Shown piece by piece: positions 23,114 through 33,437 of a DNA stretch of 64,000 nt. Positions within the stretch are counted from its first letter, which is position 1; each line of letters begins with the position of its first letter. A program made the position numbers and the translations under genes. The stretch covers positions 6,642,064 through 6,706,063 of the forward strand of contig NC_080049.1 of assembly GCF_026212465.1 (NCBI RefSeq). The letters are read 5' to 3'. Below the pieces are notes generated by a model. It was not told the DNA's origin and did no database searches. It saw only the letters and a program-made list of their open reading frames with translations. The DNA is from Amaranthus tricolor (lineage: Eukaryota; Streptophyta; Magnoliopsida; Caryophyllales; Amaranthaceae).

Positions 23114-24910
23114 TTAATTGTTAATTATAGGAACCCAGACTTTCTTGGGTTCCTTGTCGATCTTACATGAATCATATTTATCAATTTGAATGTTATCGAC
23201 ATAGTTTCTGTTAGAGACAGTATACTGTTCCCTTTTGGTGCACTGTTCCTTCAGATGGCCAGCTTTACCACAGAAGGTACAGTACCTGTCTCTAGGAAGA
23301 TCAACGTAAGCTTTCTTACTTTTGTTATTCTTAAAATAATTTAGGCCTTGTGATCTCTTACTTTTAGCATCTAGAATCCATTTGGGAGTTATTTTGATTT
23401 TCCCTTTTTCTCTTAAATTTAATTCAAGATTATTATTGTTGTTACGGTTGGATTCCGGATTCAACTCTAAATGTTGAAAATCATTGCACAAATCCTTAGT
23501 AGATGCATTTATCAATTCTTTATTTAAGCCTAACAATTTGTATTGTGATAGCTCAATATTAAGAATAACATTTTCCTTCTTAAGTCTCTCCATATTTTCC
23601 TTTAGGATTATATTTTGGTCCAACAAACCGAAAAATCTGTTTTGGACATCATGTCTAAAGGTGTTTATGTATGAGACATGGTCTTTGCTTACTTTAAGTT
23701 CCTTTTCTAACTTGAGACACTTATCATTGCAATTTTCGATTTTAACTTGTGCCTCTTTTAACAACTCTTTTAATTCATTTTTACTTAGATTAAATGAATG
23801 GTCAGAAAATGAATTAGAAATATTTACCTGCTTCTCCTTGCCTTTATGCGTAGCCATGAGACATAGGTTAGCTGTCTCCTCTTCTTCGGGAACAATAGTT
23901 TCATTCTCACTTTCAGTTTCTCCCCATGCAGCAATCATGGCCCTACGAAAGTCCGTCTTGTTAAAATTCTCTTTGTTCAACGGTCTTCTTGAATCTCTTG
24001 TCTTTCCCTTGCCCTTTTCATTTTTCCATGTTGGGCAATCCTTGATGAAGTGCTCGGTACTTCCACATTTGTGGCATTCAAGATTTTTTGTTCTTCTTTC
24101 TTTGTTGTTTCTTTGATTTGCATACCTGCTGTTCCTGAAGAACTTCTTGAATTTTCGTACCAACAAAGCAGCCTCTTCCTCATCACATTCTGATTCGTCC
24201 TGTTCCCCCGCTGCCAGAGCCAGTCCCTTGTTCCTGGAACTGTCTGCTGTTCCCAAATGCAATTCATGCGTCATTAGGGAACCAGCCAGCTCCTCTAGAT
24301 TAAACTTTGTAAAATCTTTGGACTCTTGTATAGCAGTAACCTTGGCCCTCCAGCGCTCATCTTGAGGAAGGCTCCTTAGGATCTTCCTTACTTGTTCATC
24401 AGTGGGAATTATTCTTCCAAGAGAGACAAGCTCGTTTGTTATGTTGGTGAACCTAGTGAACATCTCTTGGATACTTTCTCTTGGCTCCATAACAAATCTC
24501 TCGTATTTAGACATTAACAAATCAATTTTGGACCGTTTTACTTCACTTGTTCCCTCATGGGTAACAGCAAGCAGGTCCCAAATTTGCTTAGCGGATTTGC
24601 ACCCCATAATTCTATTATGCTCGTTTGGTCCAAGACCACAATGAAGTAATTTTATAGCAAGAGCATTTAATTCCATTTTCTGAAAATCTTCCTTTTCATA
24701 TTCGGTTATAGGTTTGGGAACAATTTCATTGTTGGAGTTAGTAGTGGTTACCTCAAAATCTCCGATTTCTATGACTCTCCAAACTTGATAATTTTCCGCT
24801 TTGATGAAGATCTCCATCCTATTTTTCCAATATGTATAGAATTTTCCATCGAACATTGGCGGTCTTTGAGTTGAATACCCTTCTTCCATTCGCTCGTTCA
24901 TAATTGACAT
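23114..24910 (-). CDS. gag: Gag of copy B, intact, 598 aa
   Basis: Open from ATG (24908-24910) to TAA. Residues about 20-220 form a UBN2/DUF4219-type capsid region (MFDGKFYTYWKNRMEIFIK at the start; SKIDLLMSKYERF mid-domain). A first CCHC knuckle lies at 279-292 (CHKCGSTEHFIKDC). Residues about 370-470 are rich in heptad-spaced Leu/Ile, a likely coiled coil. A second knuckle lies at 544-557 (CTFCGKAGHLKEQC). Gag packages the RNA and forms virus-like particles in the cytoplasm. The spacing of about 265 residues between knuckles and the long C-terminal part are characteristic of Sireviruses. The start lies about 70 bp from the LTR, giving a short leader. Confidence 0.93.
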   Translation of the reverse strand: MSIMNERMEEGYSTQRPPMFDGKFYTYWKNRMEIFIKAENYQVWRVIEIGDFEVTTTNSNNEIVPKPITEYEKEDFQKMELNALAIKLLHCGLGPNEHNRIMGCKSAKQIWDLLAVTHEGTSEVKRSKIDLLMSKYERFVMEPRESIQEMFTRFTNITNELVSLGRIIPTDEQVRKILRSLPQDERWRAKVTAIQESKDFTKFNLEELAGSLMTHELHLGTADSSRNKGLALAAGEQDESECDEEEAALLVRKFKKFFRNSRYANQRNNKERRTKNLECHKCGSTEHFIKDCPTWKNEKGKGKTRDSRRPLNKENFNKTDFRRAMIAAWGETESENETIVPEEEETANLCLMATHKGKEKQVNISNSFSDHSFNLSKNELKELLKEAQVKIENCNDKCLKLEKELKVSKDHVSYINTFRHDVQNRFFGLLDQNIILKENMERLKKENVILNIELSQYKLLGLNKELINASTKDLCNDFQHLELNPESNRNNNNNLELNLREKGKIKITPKWILDAKSKRSQGLNYFKNNKSKKAYVDLPRDRYCTFCGKAGHLKEQCTKREQYTVSNRNYVDNIQIDKYDSCKIDKEPKKVWVPIINN

Positions 24911-24964
24911 TTTTCGGGAACACCAGAATCTGCCCTCAGGGTTTCCTGATCTTCTGGGAACAGG

Positions 24965-24976
24965 GCTCTGATACCA
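24965..24976 (-). other. Primer binding site, copy B (tRNA-iMet)
   Basis: TGGTATCAGAGC on the minus strand, two bases from the 5' LTR. This is a perfect copy of the usual plant initiator tRNA-Met primer site. Confidence 0.92.
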
Positions 24977-24978
24977 AT

Positions 24979-26425
24979 TGTTGACTCAATTAGGAACGGG
25001 AACAGCAACAAGAGGGGGGGTGAATTGTTGTTGTTGTAAGTTTAAGCGATTGTGCCCTGTTTTTGCGGAATTATTCAAAATAAATGAAGCTTAAACTAAG
25101 AGCAAAATAATAAGAGAGACACACGATTTTACGTGGAAACCTTTTGGGCCTAAACAAAAGGAAAAACCACGACCACTTGGGATTTTCAAAAACTCCACTA
25201 TGTTTAAGGCAATTAGTTACAATCACAATAAACACCTTGCTTCACTCGAAGCGTAACACCTAGGCCGACTCCTCTTCTCTCTAATTGCTTTACTCCAAGC
25301 AACAACCTTAGCTTCTCTACAAGCTAATCCTCTCTAGCTTCACTCAAAGCTATCTAATTTCCCCCTTAGACTCACCCGAGTCTAATTACATAAACTCTCA
25401 AAAACCCTTACAAAAAGGATAGAAATTCTCTAAAATAAATCAAAGAGTTGCATCAAGAAAATATTATAAATTAATTGGCAATTTTAAGAACAAAATATTT
25501 CTTGTAAAATCCAACAAAAACGTATGAAAAACACTTAAGCACAAAACGTTGGATTACATCTCTTTTTTTTTTACTTTAAAAACCGGAATTATCTTGCAAT
25601 TTATAGAAAATAATATTCCTAAGAAAGTGGAATAATCCAATCCATCATCCCACTATCAAGAGATCATGGGAGTAATGTGGATTAAGCAAACACACGGTTA
25701 TTTCCATAAGATTTGATTAAGTCAAATCGCACGTGTACACAAACAATAACCGCTGTTCCTTTAATAACCGCTGTTCCCTAAAGTAGCAGTTTTTTCAGTA
25801 GTAATTCCTGTTCCCCAAATTAATGGCTGGAACTTCATGCTATATTTAGAAAACGGTTAATCTTAGTGGGAATGATTGTTTGCTAATTTTTAGGAATAAA
25901 AACCGGTTAGAAAGATTTGCTAAGACTAATTCAAAGTTAGTTAATTCTATTTTTAACAAATCCAAGATTTATTAAAAATAGATCCTAAAATAAAGGATCT
26001 TAAAGAATTAAAACGTGAATCCATTTTATTCAATAAAAACGATTTGCCAATTAACTTAAATAAATTTTTACTGCAACAATTTAATTTAAAATACATTAAC
26101 TAAAAATAATAATTAAAATATGATAATCAGAATTTTCAGTCAGCGTATTCAACCTTCAGCTCAGGAACAGTGTGCTGTCTCCAGACTTCAGTTTAGCTAG
26201 AACATCCAACTTGGGAACAGTAGATCTGCTGTCTCCATTTTACATCCCAAGCGATATGCTTCTCCTAACCTCAATTGAAACCTTTTGACATGTACGTTTC
26301 CATAAGCTAAGGCATAGGTACTATCAACGATCATAATCATAATCATAATCGGATATCGACCTGCACAATCTCTAAACACATATTTGCTAAAGTGTAGTCA
26401 TCATCAAAACTCAAGAGGTCCAACA
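24979..26425 (-). repeat. 5' LTR of copy B
   Basis: 1447 bp, the same length as the 3' LTR, with one base difference noticed by eye (26128). It ends in TGT...ACA and carries a TATA candidate (TATAAAT, minus strand) at 25599-25605. GGAACAG/CTGTTCC motifs recur several times in it. Confidence 0.95.
25599..25605 (-). promoter_or_regulatory. Candidate TATA box in copy B 5' LTR
   Basis: TATAAAT on the minus strand in TTCTATAAATTGC. It is the best core promoter match in this LTR but weaker than those in A and C. The 3' LTR has the same site at 16282-16288. Confidence 0.4.
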
Positions 26426-26436
26426 CCAACTGTAGT

Positions 26437-26704
26437 GGGTATGTGCTTAGAGTAAATTTAGGTAACCTGATGACCTGCTATAATAGATAATTCACTAAAA
26501 AAGTAAATTGAAAATTAACGTAAAATTAGAGAACCATTTTAAAAATTTACATAAAAAATTCAGAATTATAAAATAACTGAGAATTTTTCTCAACATTTTT
26601 TAACATTGTTTTCGACATTTTATTTTAATTTATCATTTAAAAAAAAAAAATAAAACATGCTATAGCAAGTCATCAGGTTACCGGGTTTACTATAGGAAAT
26701 ACCC
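26437..26704. mobile_element. Small MITE with about 45-bp inverted ends
   Basis: The left end GGGTATGTGCTTAGAGTAAA continues into GGTAACCTGATGACCTGCTAT. The right end, read in reverse, gives GGGTATTTCCTATAGTAAAC and GGTAACCTGATGACTTGCTAT. The interior is AT-rich and non-coding. I could not find a clear target duplication. Copy B inserted only 11 bp from its left end. Confidence 0.65.
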
Positions 26705-28293
26705 TTCAAAATTTGGATTATTCATGGTTAATCAATGGGTGGAATTATTTTCGAAAAATCATGAAAATATTGAATTATTCTAGGTAATTTTTCCATTAAA
26801 ATTTTATTTTATCTTTTTTTTCTTATTTTTTATTTTAATATTATATATTTCGTCTTTTTTGTAATTATTAACAAATAACCCTTACTTACATTTACTTTCC
26901 CATTGTTGCAAAATATGCCAAAATACCGACTCCTTAGTCCCTCCTCTTACAATCAGTCATGGAAAAACTAATCTAACTCGAAAATTGATTTGAAACCCAA
27001 CCGAAATAACTCAGTTAATATCTAAAAATTTTGACTAGAATTCAAAAACTGACCGAACTCGAGAAATCCGTTAACAAATGGGTCGATCGGGTTGGACCCG
27101 TTGGGTTGTGCAACTCTTTTAAAAAGGATAAAACTTCTCTATTTGGGCGCATAAACAAAAGAACTAATGTTTTTTTTTATTTAACATGTTCTTTCTTAAT
27201 ATCTAAACTGTTGTATTATGTTTATTGATTCATTTGCATATCTTTATTTAGTATGATGCATTTTCGACTTTAAAATTTTTTTTAAGTTAAATTATTATTA
27301 TTTAATATCTAATTATTGTGTTGATAATTTATCATGATTTAGATAGGTGCTATAGTAATTTTTTTGAAAAAAGATTATATATTTTCAAATTCGATGATAA
27401 AATAAGAAATTTCACATTTTAAAAAGTTAATCTAGGACAAAATAAAATGGTAGCCCGTTGGGTCAATCCGAAGCACCCAAAACCCCAAGTGATCCAATGC
27501 AAAATTAACCCAATACAAAACTATCCCGACCCAAAAATAACCTAACCAAAACTGATGCGAAAAAGGGTCATTCATCAATTACTCTTTATCTATGTTGCCA
27601 TCAAAGCGGTAGGTTTAGAAGTCAATTGCATGACTTAACTAATACGGCTCAATCAATATCTAAAAGTAGGGCATAAGGTTGTCGGTTTATGATTATTTGA
27701 CATATTTCCTATACAACACGGTCCATAGAACATTTAACTTGTTTATTGATGGAAAACCTCACATTTATTTTCTTCGTATATGACCTTATTTTTTCTTGAT
27801 CAATACCTTATACTATAAAATTAGAGATGGTCATCGATCAGGTCTAAATTGTCTCCAAACGAAGAAATTACTAATTGTTGAACAATACTTAAAAGCAAAT
27901 ATTGCAAAATGAGAAAGTCTTAGCAAAATAACGGTTATTTGTAAGGTTAACAAATTACCCTTATATGATAGGATTTAATAAAGTGAAATTTTTATTATTT
28001 TAATTTATTTTTTTCATTTTATATATTTTATTTTATTTTTTTTCCTTTTACCATGATTTACAAATTATGGGATAACTATCAAAAATCAAAATGATGTTGA
28101 AATAAATGTAGTAAATTTCCACTAGGAGTAAACAACCCTTTAAAGTGGCATTTCTTGTCTTTATCCTCCTTCCTATATTCATTGTTTACAATAAACTAAG
28201 TGTATCACCCCATAAAACAGGGGAACTTCCCTGGTAGTATTTCATTATAAAAACCACTAAACCAGCAACTGGAATTTAAGCCGCCATAACAAG
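26705..28293. other. Non-coding AT-rich region upstream of wound-induced gene 2
   Basis: No gene, RNA or transposon end that I can support. Short G+C-richer patches near 27060-27110 and 27450-27540 have no coding signal. Confidence 0.55.
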
Positions 28294-28295
28294 TC

Positions 28296-28302
28296 TATAA
28301 AA
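28296..28302 (+). promoter_or_regulatory. TATA box of wound-induced gene 2
   Basis: TATAAAA in AAGTCTATAAAAAGCACAC, 59 bp before the ATG. This predicts a leader of about 30 nt, which here is CAACAACTCAAAAAC-like and typical of plant leaders. Confidence 0.75.
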
Positions 28303-28360
28303 AGCACACTTATTTCCTGTCTTCAACAACTCAAAAACAAAACTCAAAGAGAAAAAGAAA

Positions 28361-28621
28361 ATGAGTACAAGAAAATGGGGAGTAGCAGCAAGTATTGCAG
28401 CAGTAGAAGCATTGAAAGATCAAGGCATTGCAAGATGGAATTACCCAATTAGATGTCTTCATCAACATTTCAAGAATAATATCAGATCTTATTCTCTGCC
28501 TAAGAAGATTTCTGCTCCATCATCTGTTGCTGTTTCCAACAAGTTTAGAGATCAAAAACTGAATAAGTCGGAGGAATCTCTTAGAACTGTTATGTTTTTA
28601 AGCTGTTGGGGTCCTAATTAG
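28361..28621 (+). CDS. Wound-induced protein family member (DUF3774/PF12609), paralogue 2
   Basis: The protein is 86 residues, from an ATG in a good plant context (AAAAAGAAAATGAG) to TAG. It has the family signatures VAASIAAVEALKDQGIARWN, PIRCLHQHFKNNIRSY, and the C-terminus KSEESLRTVMFLSCWGPN. It is closer to the usual family sequence than paralogue 1, which has KNVMFLNCWGPS and lost the ARWNYP Trp. The gene is intronless and intact. The two genes are about 16 kb apart in opposite orientation, with copy B between them. Wound responsiveness is family knowledge, not visible here. Confidence 0.95.
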   Translation: MSTRKWGVAASIAAVEALKDQGIARWNYPIRCLHQHFKNNIRSYSLPKKISAPSSVAVSNKFRDQKLNKSEESLRTVMFLSCWGPN

Positions 28622-29489
28622 TAATTAGTCCTCTTTTTTTTTTTTTTTTTTTCCTTCAAATTTGGTTTTGGACTGATCTTGTACATAAACTAGATTTATA
28701 TCAGTGTTTTGATCGAATTTTTGGGAATTAATCTTAATTTTTGCCTTTTTACTTTTATTTTTTCATTTTCTTCCGGATTGATTTAATTCAAAATTTCCAA
28801 ATCAAATTAGATCCAATTGACTGGTTTTACCAGCCGACATCCAAGTTTGTGGAATGATTTTACTGCCTTATACTAAGATAGGAGGAAAGGTGACCGATCT
28901 TCCTTCACCGGTGAAAATCAGAAATATTCTACTTTGGATTAGAAATTTTTTGTTAATTGACGAAAATATTGCATACTCGTGTTTGATTGGCTTACCAGTC
29001 ATGATAATTATACATGTTAGTATGATATAGTATGATAATTTGTAAATCACCATATAATAATAAAACTAAAAATTTTAAATTAAAATTATAAAATTCTCAT
29101 CCTATTAAATGTAATCTCATAAAAATTATTTATGAATTTTTCGTAAATTACAGTTATATCGGCTCTGGTATCAATTATTAGACTTATCAATGTAAATAAT
29201 CCATATATTAATATGATACTATCCGTACAAATTTATTTTTGCTACTTTTCAAGAGGCTTTCATACTAATTAGGAGGTAGAGCTTATATGGTTATCAATAC
29301 TTTTCTATATTTTAAATGTGTAACTTGAAATATACCGTGGATCTAGAGTAACAAAACAAAGAGGAGTAAGGGAAGGAATTTTTATGTGTACGGAAAAATT
29401 CAAGCTATTTTTATTTCAACGAATTTTAGTACCTTAATAGTTAATACTTTTTCCGTTTTAATTGCAACGTTTGCTTTTTCATGCAATTT
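28622..29489. other. 3' flank of wound-induced gene 2, non-coding
   Basis: Includes an 18-bp T run just after the stop and AT-rich sequence. At about 29448-29480 the string TACTTTTTCCGTTTTAATTG resembles one end of a Stowaway MITE, directly before the duplicated segment. No gene is supported. Confidence 0.5.
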
Positions 29490-30966
29490 AGGATTTTACC
29501 TAAAATCGTTAAGGGGTAGAATCGAAATCGGTAAAATCGAATTGTAGGATTGCGTGATCCTACAAATATGCATCAATGTGCTTTGAATTACTGATTATCA
29601 TTTATATTTATTCTTTTTTTAAGTTTTAAGGTGTAAGTAAAAACTTATTTGACTTCATTTATTAAGTTTTGAACAAAAAAATGCTTTTAATAATTATTTT
29701 TAAACTGCAAATTAAGAAAAACTTGAATTTTATAAAAGTATGAATATAATTATTTTAATTATATATTTATACGTAAGTAAAATCTGTATTATATGAAAAT
29801 ATTTTATGATTGAAACAACCCATGTAGGTTCGGATCGTAAAATTGTAGGATCGTAGAATCATGTTAAGATCCTATCACCAAAAATTTTTGAGCTAAGTAG
29901 GATCGCACGATTCTAACAGATTAAGATCCTACTTACGATCCGGATCGGTCGCCCATTTTTGGATCACAAGATCGTAGAATCGTATATCAAAATCGGGATT
30001 CTGATAACTATGCTCACCATTAATAATCTTTCTCCTAGTTACAAACAGTATCCTATTATAATAAACTGACCACTACAATGCCTACCTAAACCCGATTGAT
30101 GTGCGTTATCTAAATCATGCAACCTCTATAAATATCGTAATGATAGTAGCGTAAATATAAACTAATAATAGAAAAACCTTATTTTTGCTTACATGACGCA
30201 CGAGTAAATTGAAAATCAATGTCAATAATTATCTCATTCGCCCAAGTATGGAATTCATTTATTGATTTGAATTGCCTATTTATAACAAATTTTTTTGAAT
30301 AATCTATTTTGTTAGCTAAGTTCTAAAAGCTAATATGCATATAATGAAAAATATTATAAAATTAATAATGGAAGAGAAAAAAATTTAGAGTCTCACATTT
30401 TGTGCGACTAGACAAAGGTCTATTGCCCAATTTGTGCGACTCCCAATTCAATATTTTTCATTTGCAACGAAAATTTATATAAGAGCTTATAATCAATATT
30501 TACCGAATTGTTTTGGTGATCAAACATCAACCATATTATTTTGATGTTAAATTTTAATTCAAAGCATTTTTTTAGAAGGAAATTAGAAGGATAGAAGTAT
30601 AAAATAAATTAAGAATAATATTAAATACTCGATTCATATAGCTAGTGGACAAAATAAAAAAGATTACGACGAATAGGAATAATACATAAAAACTACCCCT
30701 ATTATGAAATAATACTTTTTATTTTTGGATGTTTAATATTACTTGCAGCATAATGCATATTGGCAAAAACAACTATATGATTCTCTATATTACCCCTATT
30801 TTATTCCTTTTCTCACATATCATTATCAAGCTTACCCATGTGAAATGGGGTAAATTGTCATTTTTCTTTAAAAAAGGTATTTCTTAATATTGTGCAAAGT
30901 TACCATGTTGCAACTAAAATGAAACAGAGCTAGTACTATTTACTGGGACACAACATTATTATAAAT
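29490..30966 (+). repeat. Right copy of the 1.46-kb direct duplication
   Basis: Direct repeat of 13551-15010 with scattered substitutions and a few small indels, for example an extra TTTGTTAGC-type insertion near 30305. It begins inside the MITE, lacking the first 13 bases of its left end. It carries the N-terminal part of the MULE transposase pseudogene on the minus strand (about 30005-30290). No open frame is kept. Confidence 0.88.
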
Positions 30967-31119
30967 TAAGAAGATTAATCAATAATTAAAAGGCCTAAGA
31001 CATTAGTACATCCAAACTTACATGTATTTACCATCAATCAAATAAATCATTATCAATAATAATATTAAATAAACCTTTTAATTATCCTAATCTCAACATT
31101 TATTTTTTGATTAAACTAA

Positions 31120-31862
<743 letters not shown>

Positions 31863-32358
31863 GTTTAATACTAATAAATAATCCAATAATGTACAATGTA
31901 AACAATGATTAATCCTATAATCCAATGATAATCACCAATTATCACCAATAATCTCTTTGTAAAATCTCGATCATATATATATGATAATATGTACATATAC
32001 AAATTAAAGTCCTAAATCTAAACTAATTACATTATTTACCAAGAACAAAAATTAGCAAGATATGCGGCAATCTTGTCTTTCAATTGGCGCAAGATTGCCG
32101 CATTTCTCCATCTCTCAAAGGGCATGTTTCCCTTGGAATGTCGTATAAAACCTATATTATAATATTAAATTAAATAATACATAAACATTATTAGATTTTA
32201 CCAATAGTAAATATATAATATTATAATTTAAGAACGTAACAAATACTTACGGCGTCAATGTTTTCGACTCCAACCTCTTTCACGGATTGTAAGATATCGT
32301 CCATGTATTTGAGAGTATAGTAGCCGCAATCAACGGTATTATCAGCTTGTCGAAAGCA

Positions 32359-33437
32359 CTAAGAGAAAATAGATGTTAGTGCCAAAAAGCATAAAAACCT
32401 ATAAAATCGCAACTTAGCACGTAATTTCTATCATATGACTATTATTTTCAATTCTAACCACTTCAACACAATAATATATACCAAATAGTGTTGTGTGCCA
32501 AGTTTCGTGCAAAACAAACCAAGTGTGAGCTACTTTATATGCAAAAGTCCAAAAAAAGCTTAAAAACCTATAAAATCGCAACTTAGCACGTAATTTCTAG
32601 CATATGACTATTAATTTCAATTCTAACCACTTCAAAACAATAATATATACGAAATAGTATTGTGTGCCAAGTTTCTTGCAAAACAAACCAAGTTTGAGCT
32701 ACTTTATGCGCGAAAGTCCAAAAAAAGCTTAAAAACCCATAAAATCGCAACTTAGCATGTAATTTCTAGCATATGGCTATTATTTTCAATTCTAACCCCT
32801 TCAACATAATAACATATACCAAATAGTGTTGTGTGCCAAGTTTCGTGCAAAACAAACGAAGTTTGACCTACTTTATGCGCGAAAGTCCAAAAAAAGCTTA
32901 AAAACCCATAAAATCGCAACTTAGCACGTAATTTCTATCATATGACTATTATTTTCAATTCTAACCACTTCAACACAATAATATATACCAAATAATGTTG
33001 TGTGCCAAGTTTCGTGCAAAACAAACCAAGTGTGAGCTACTTTATATGCAAAAGTCCAAAAAAAGCTTAAAAACCTATAAAATCGCAACTTAGCACGTAA
33101 TTTCTAGCATATGACTATTAATTTCAATTCTAACCACTTCAAAACAATAATATATACGAAATAGTATTGTGTGCCAAGTTTCTTGCAAAACAAACCAAGT
33201 TTGAGCTACTTTATGCGCGAAAGTCCAAAAAAAGCTTAAAAACCCATAAAATCGCAACTTAGCATGTAATTTCTAGCATATGGCTATTATTTTCAATTCT
33301 AACCCCTTCAACATAATAACATATACCAAATAGTGTTGTGTGCCAAGTTTCGTGCAAAACAAACGAAGTTTGACCTACTTTATGCGCGAAAGTCCAAAAA
33401 AAGCTTAAAAACCCATAAAATTGAATAGTGTTGTGTA
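32359..33437 (-). other. Intron made of satellite repeats in the TNP1/Ulp1-type gene
   Basis: Donor AAAG|GTACAC at 33437 and acceptor TTCTCTTAG at 32359-32360 on the minus strand. Removing it restores the DCGYY protease motif in frame. Nearly all of the 1079 bp is the 169-bp tandem repeat. Confidence 0.72.
32403..33420. repeat. Six 169-bp tandem repeats with three-unit higher-order structure
   Basis: The anchor AAAATCGC recurs at 32403, 32572, 32741, 32910, 33079 and 33248, exactly 169 bp apart, and the array ends at 33420. Units 1, 2 and 3 differ from one another, but unit 4 matches 1, 5 matches 2 and 6 matches 3. For example, TCTATCATATGAC occurs in units 1 and 4, TATACGAAATAGTATTG in 2 and 5, and CATATGGCTATT in 3 and 6. 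So a 507-bp trimer was duplicated. Confidence 0.95.

Larger units (their letters stand above)
15662..26425 (-). mobile_element. Complete Sirevirus-like Ty1-copia retrotransposon, copy B
   Basis: The element is 10,764 bp, bounded by two 1447-bp LTRs and flanked by a perfect 5-bp duplication CCAAC (15657-15661 and 26426-26430). Minus-strand order: 5' LTR 24979-26425, primer site, gag 23114-24910, pol 19879-23096, spacer, third ORF 17900-19414, 3' untranslated region, polypurine tract, 3' LTR 15662-17108. Reading the LTRs against each other I noticed one base difference (T at 16811, C at 26128), so the insertion is very recent. The gag and third ORF are open. Pol has one nonsense codon and one frameshift. 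Confidence 0.96.

Noticed and set aside
23484..24116. 210-codon plus-strand frame
   Set aside because: Antisense shadow of gag in copy B; no recognisable domain.
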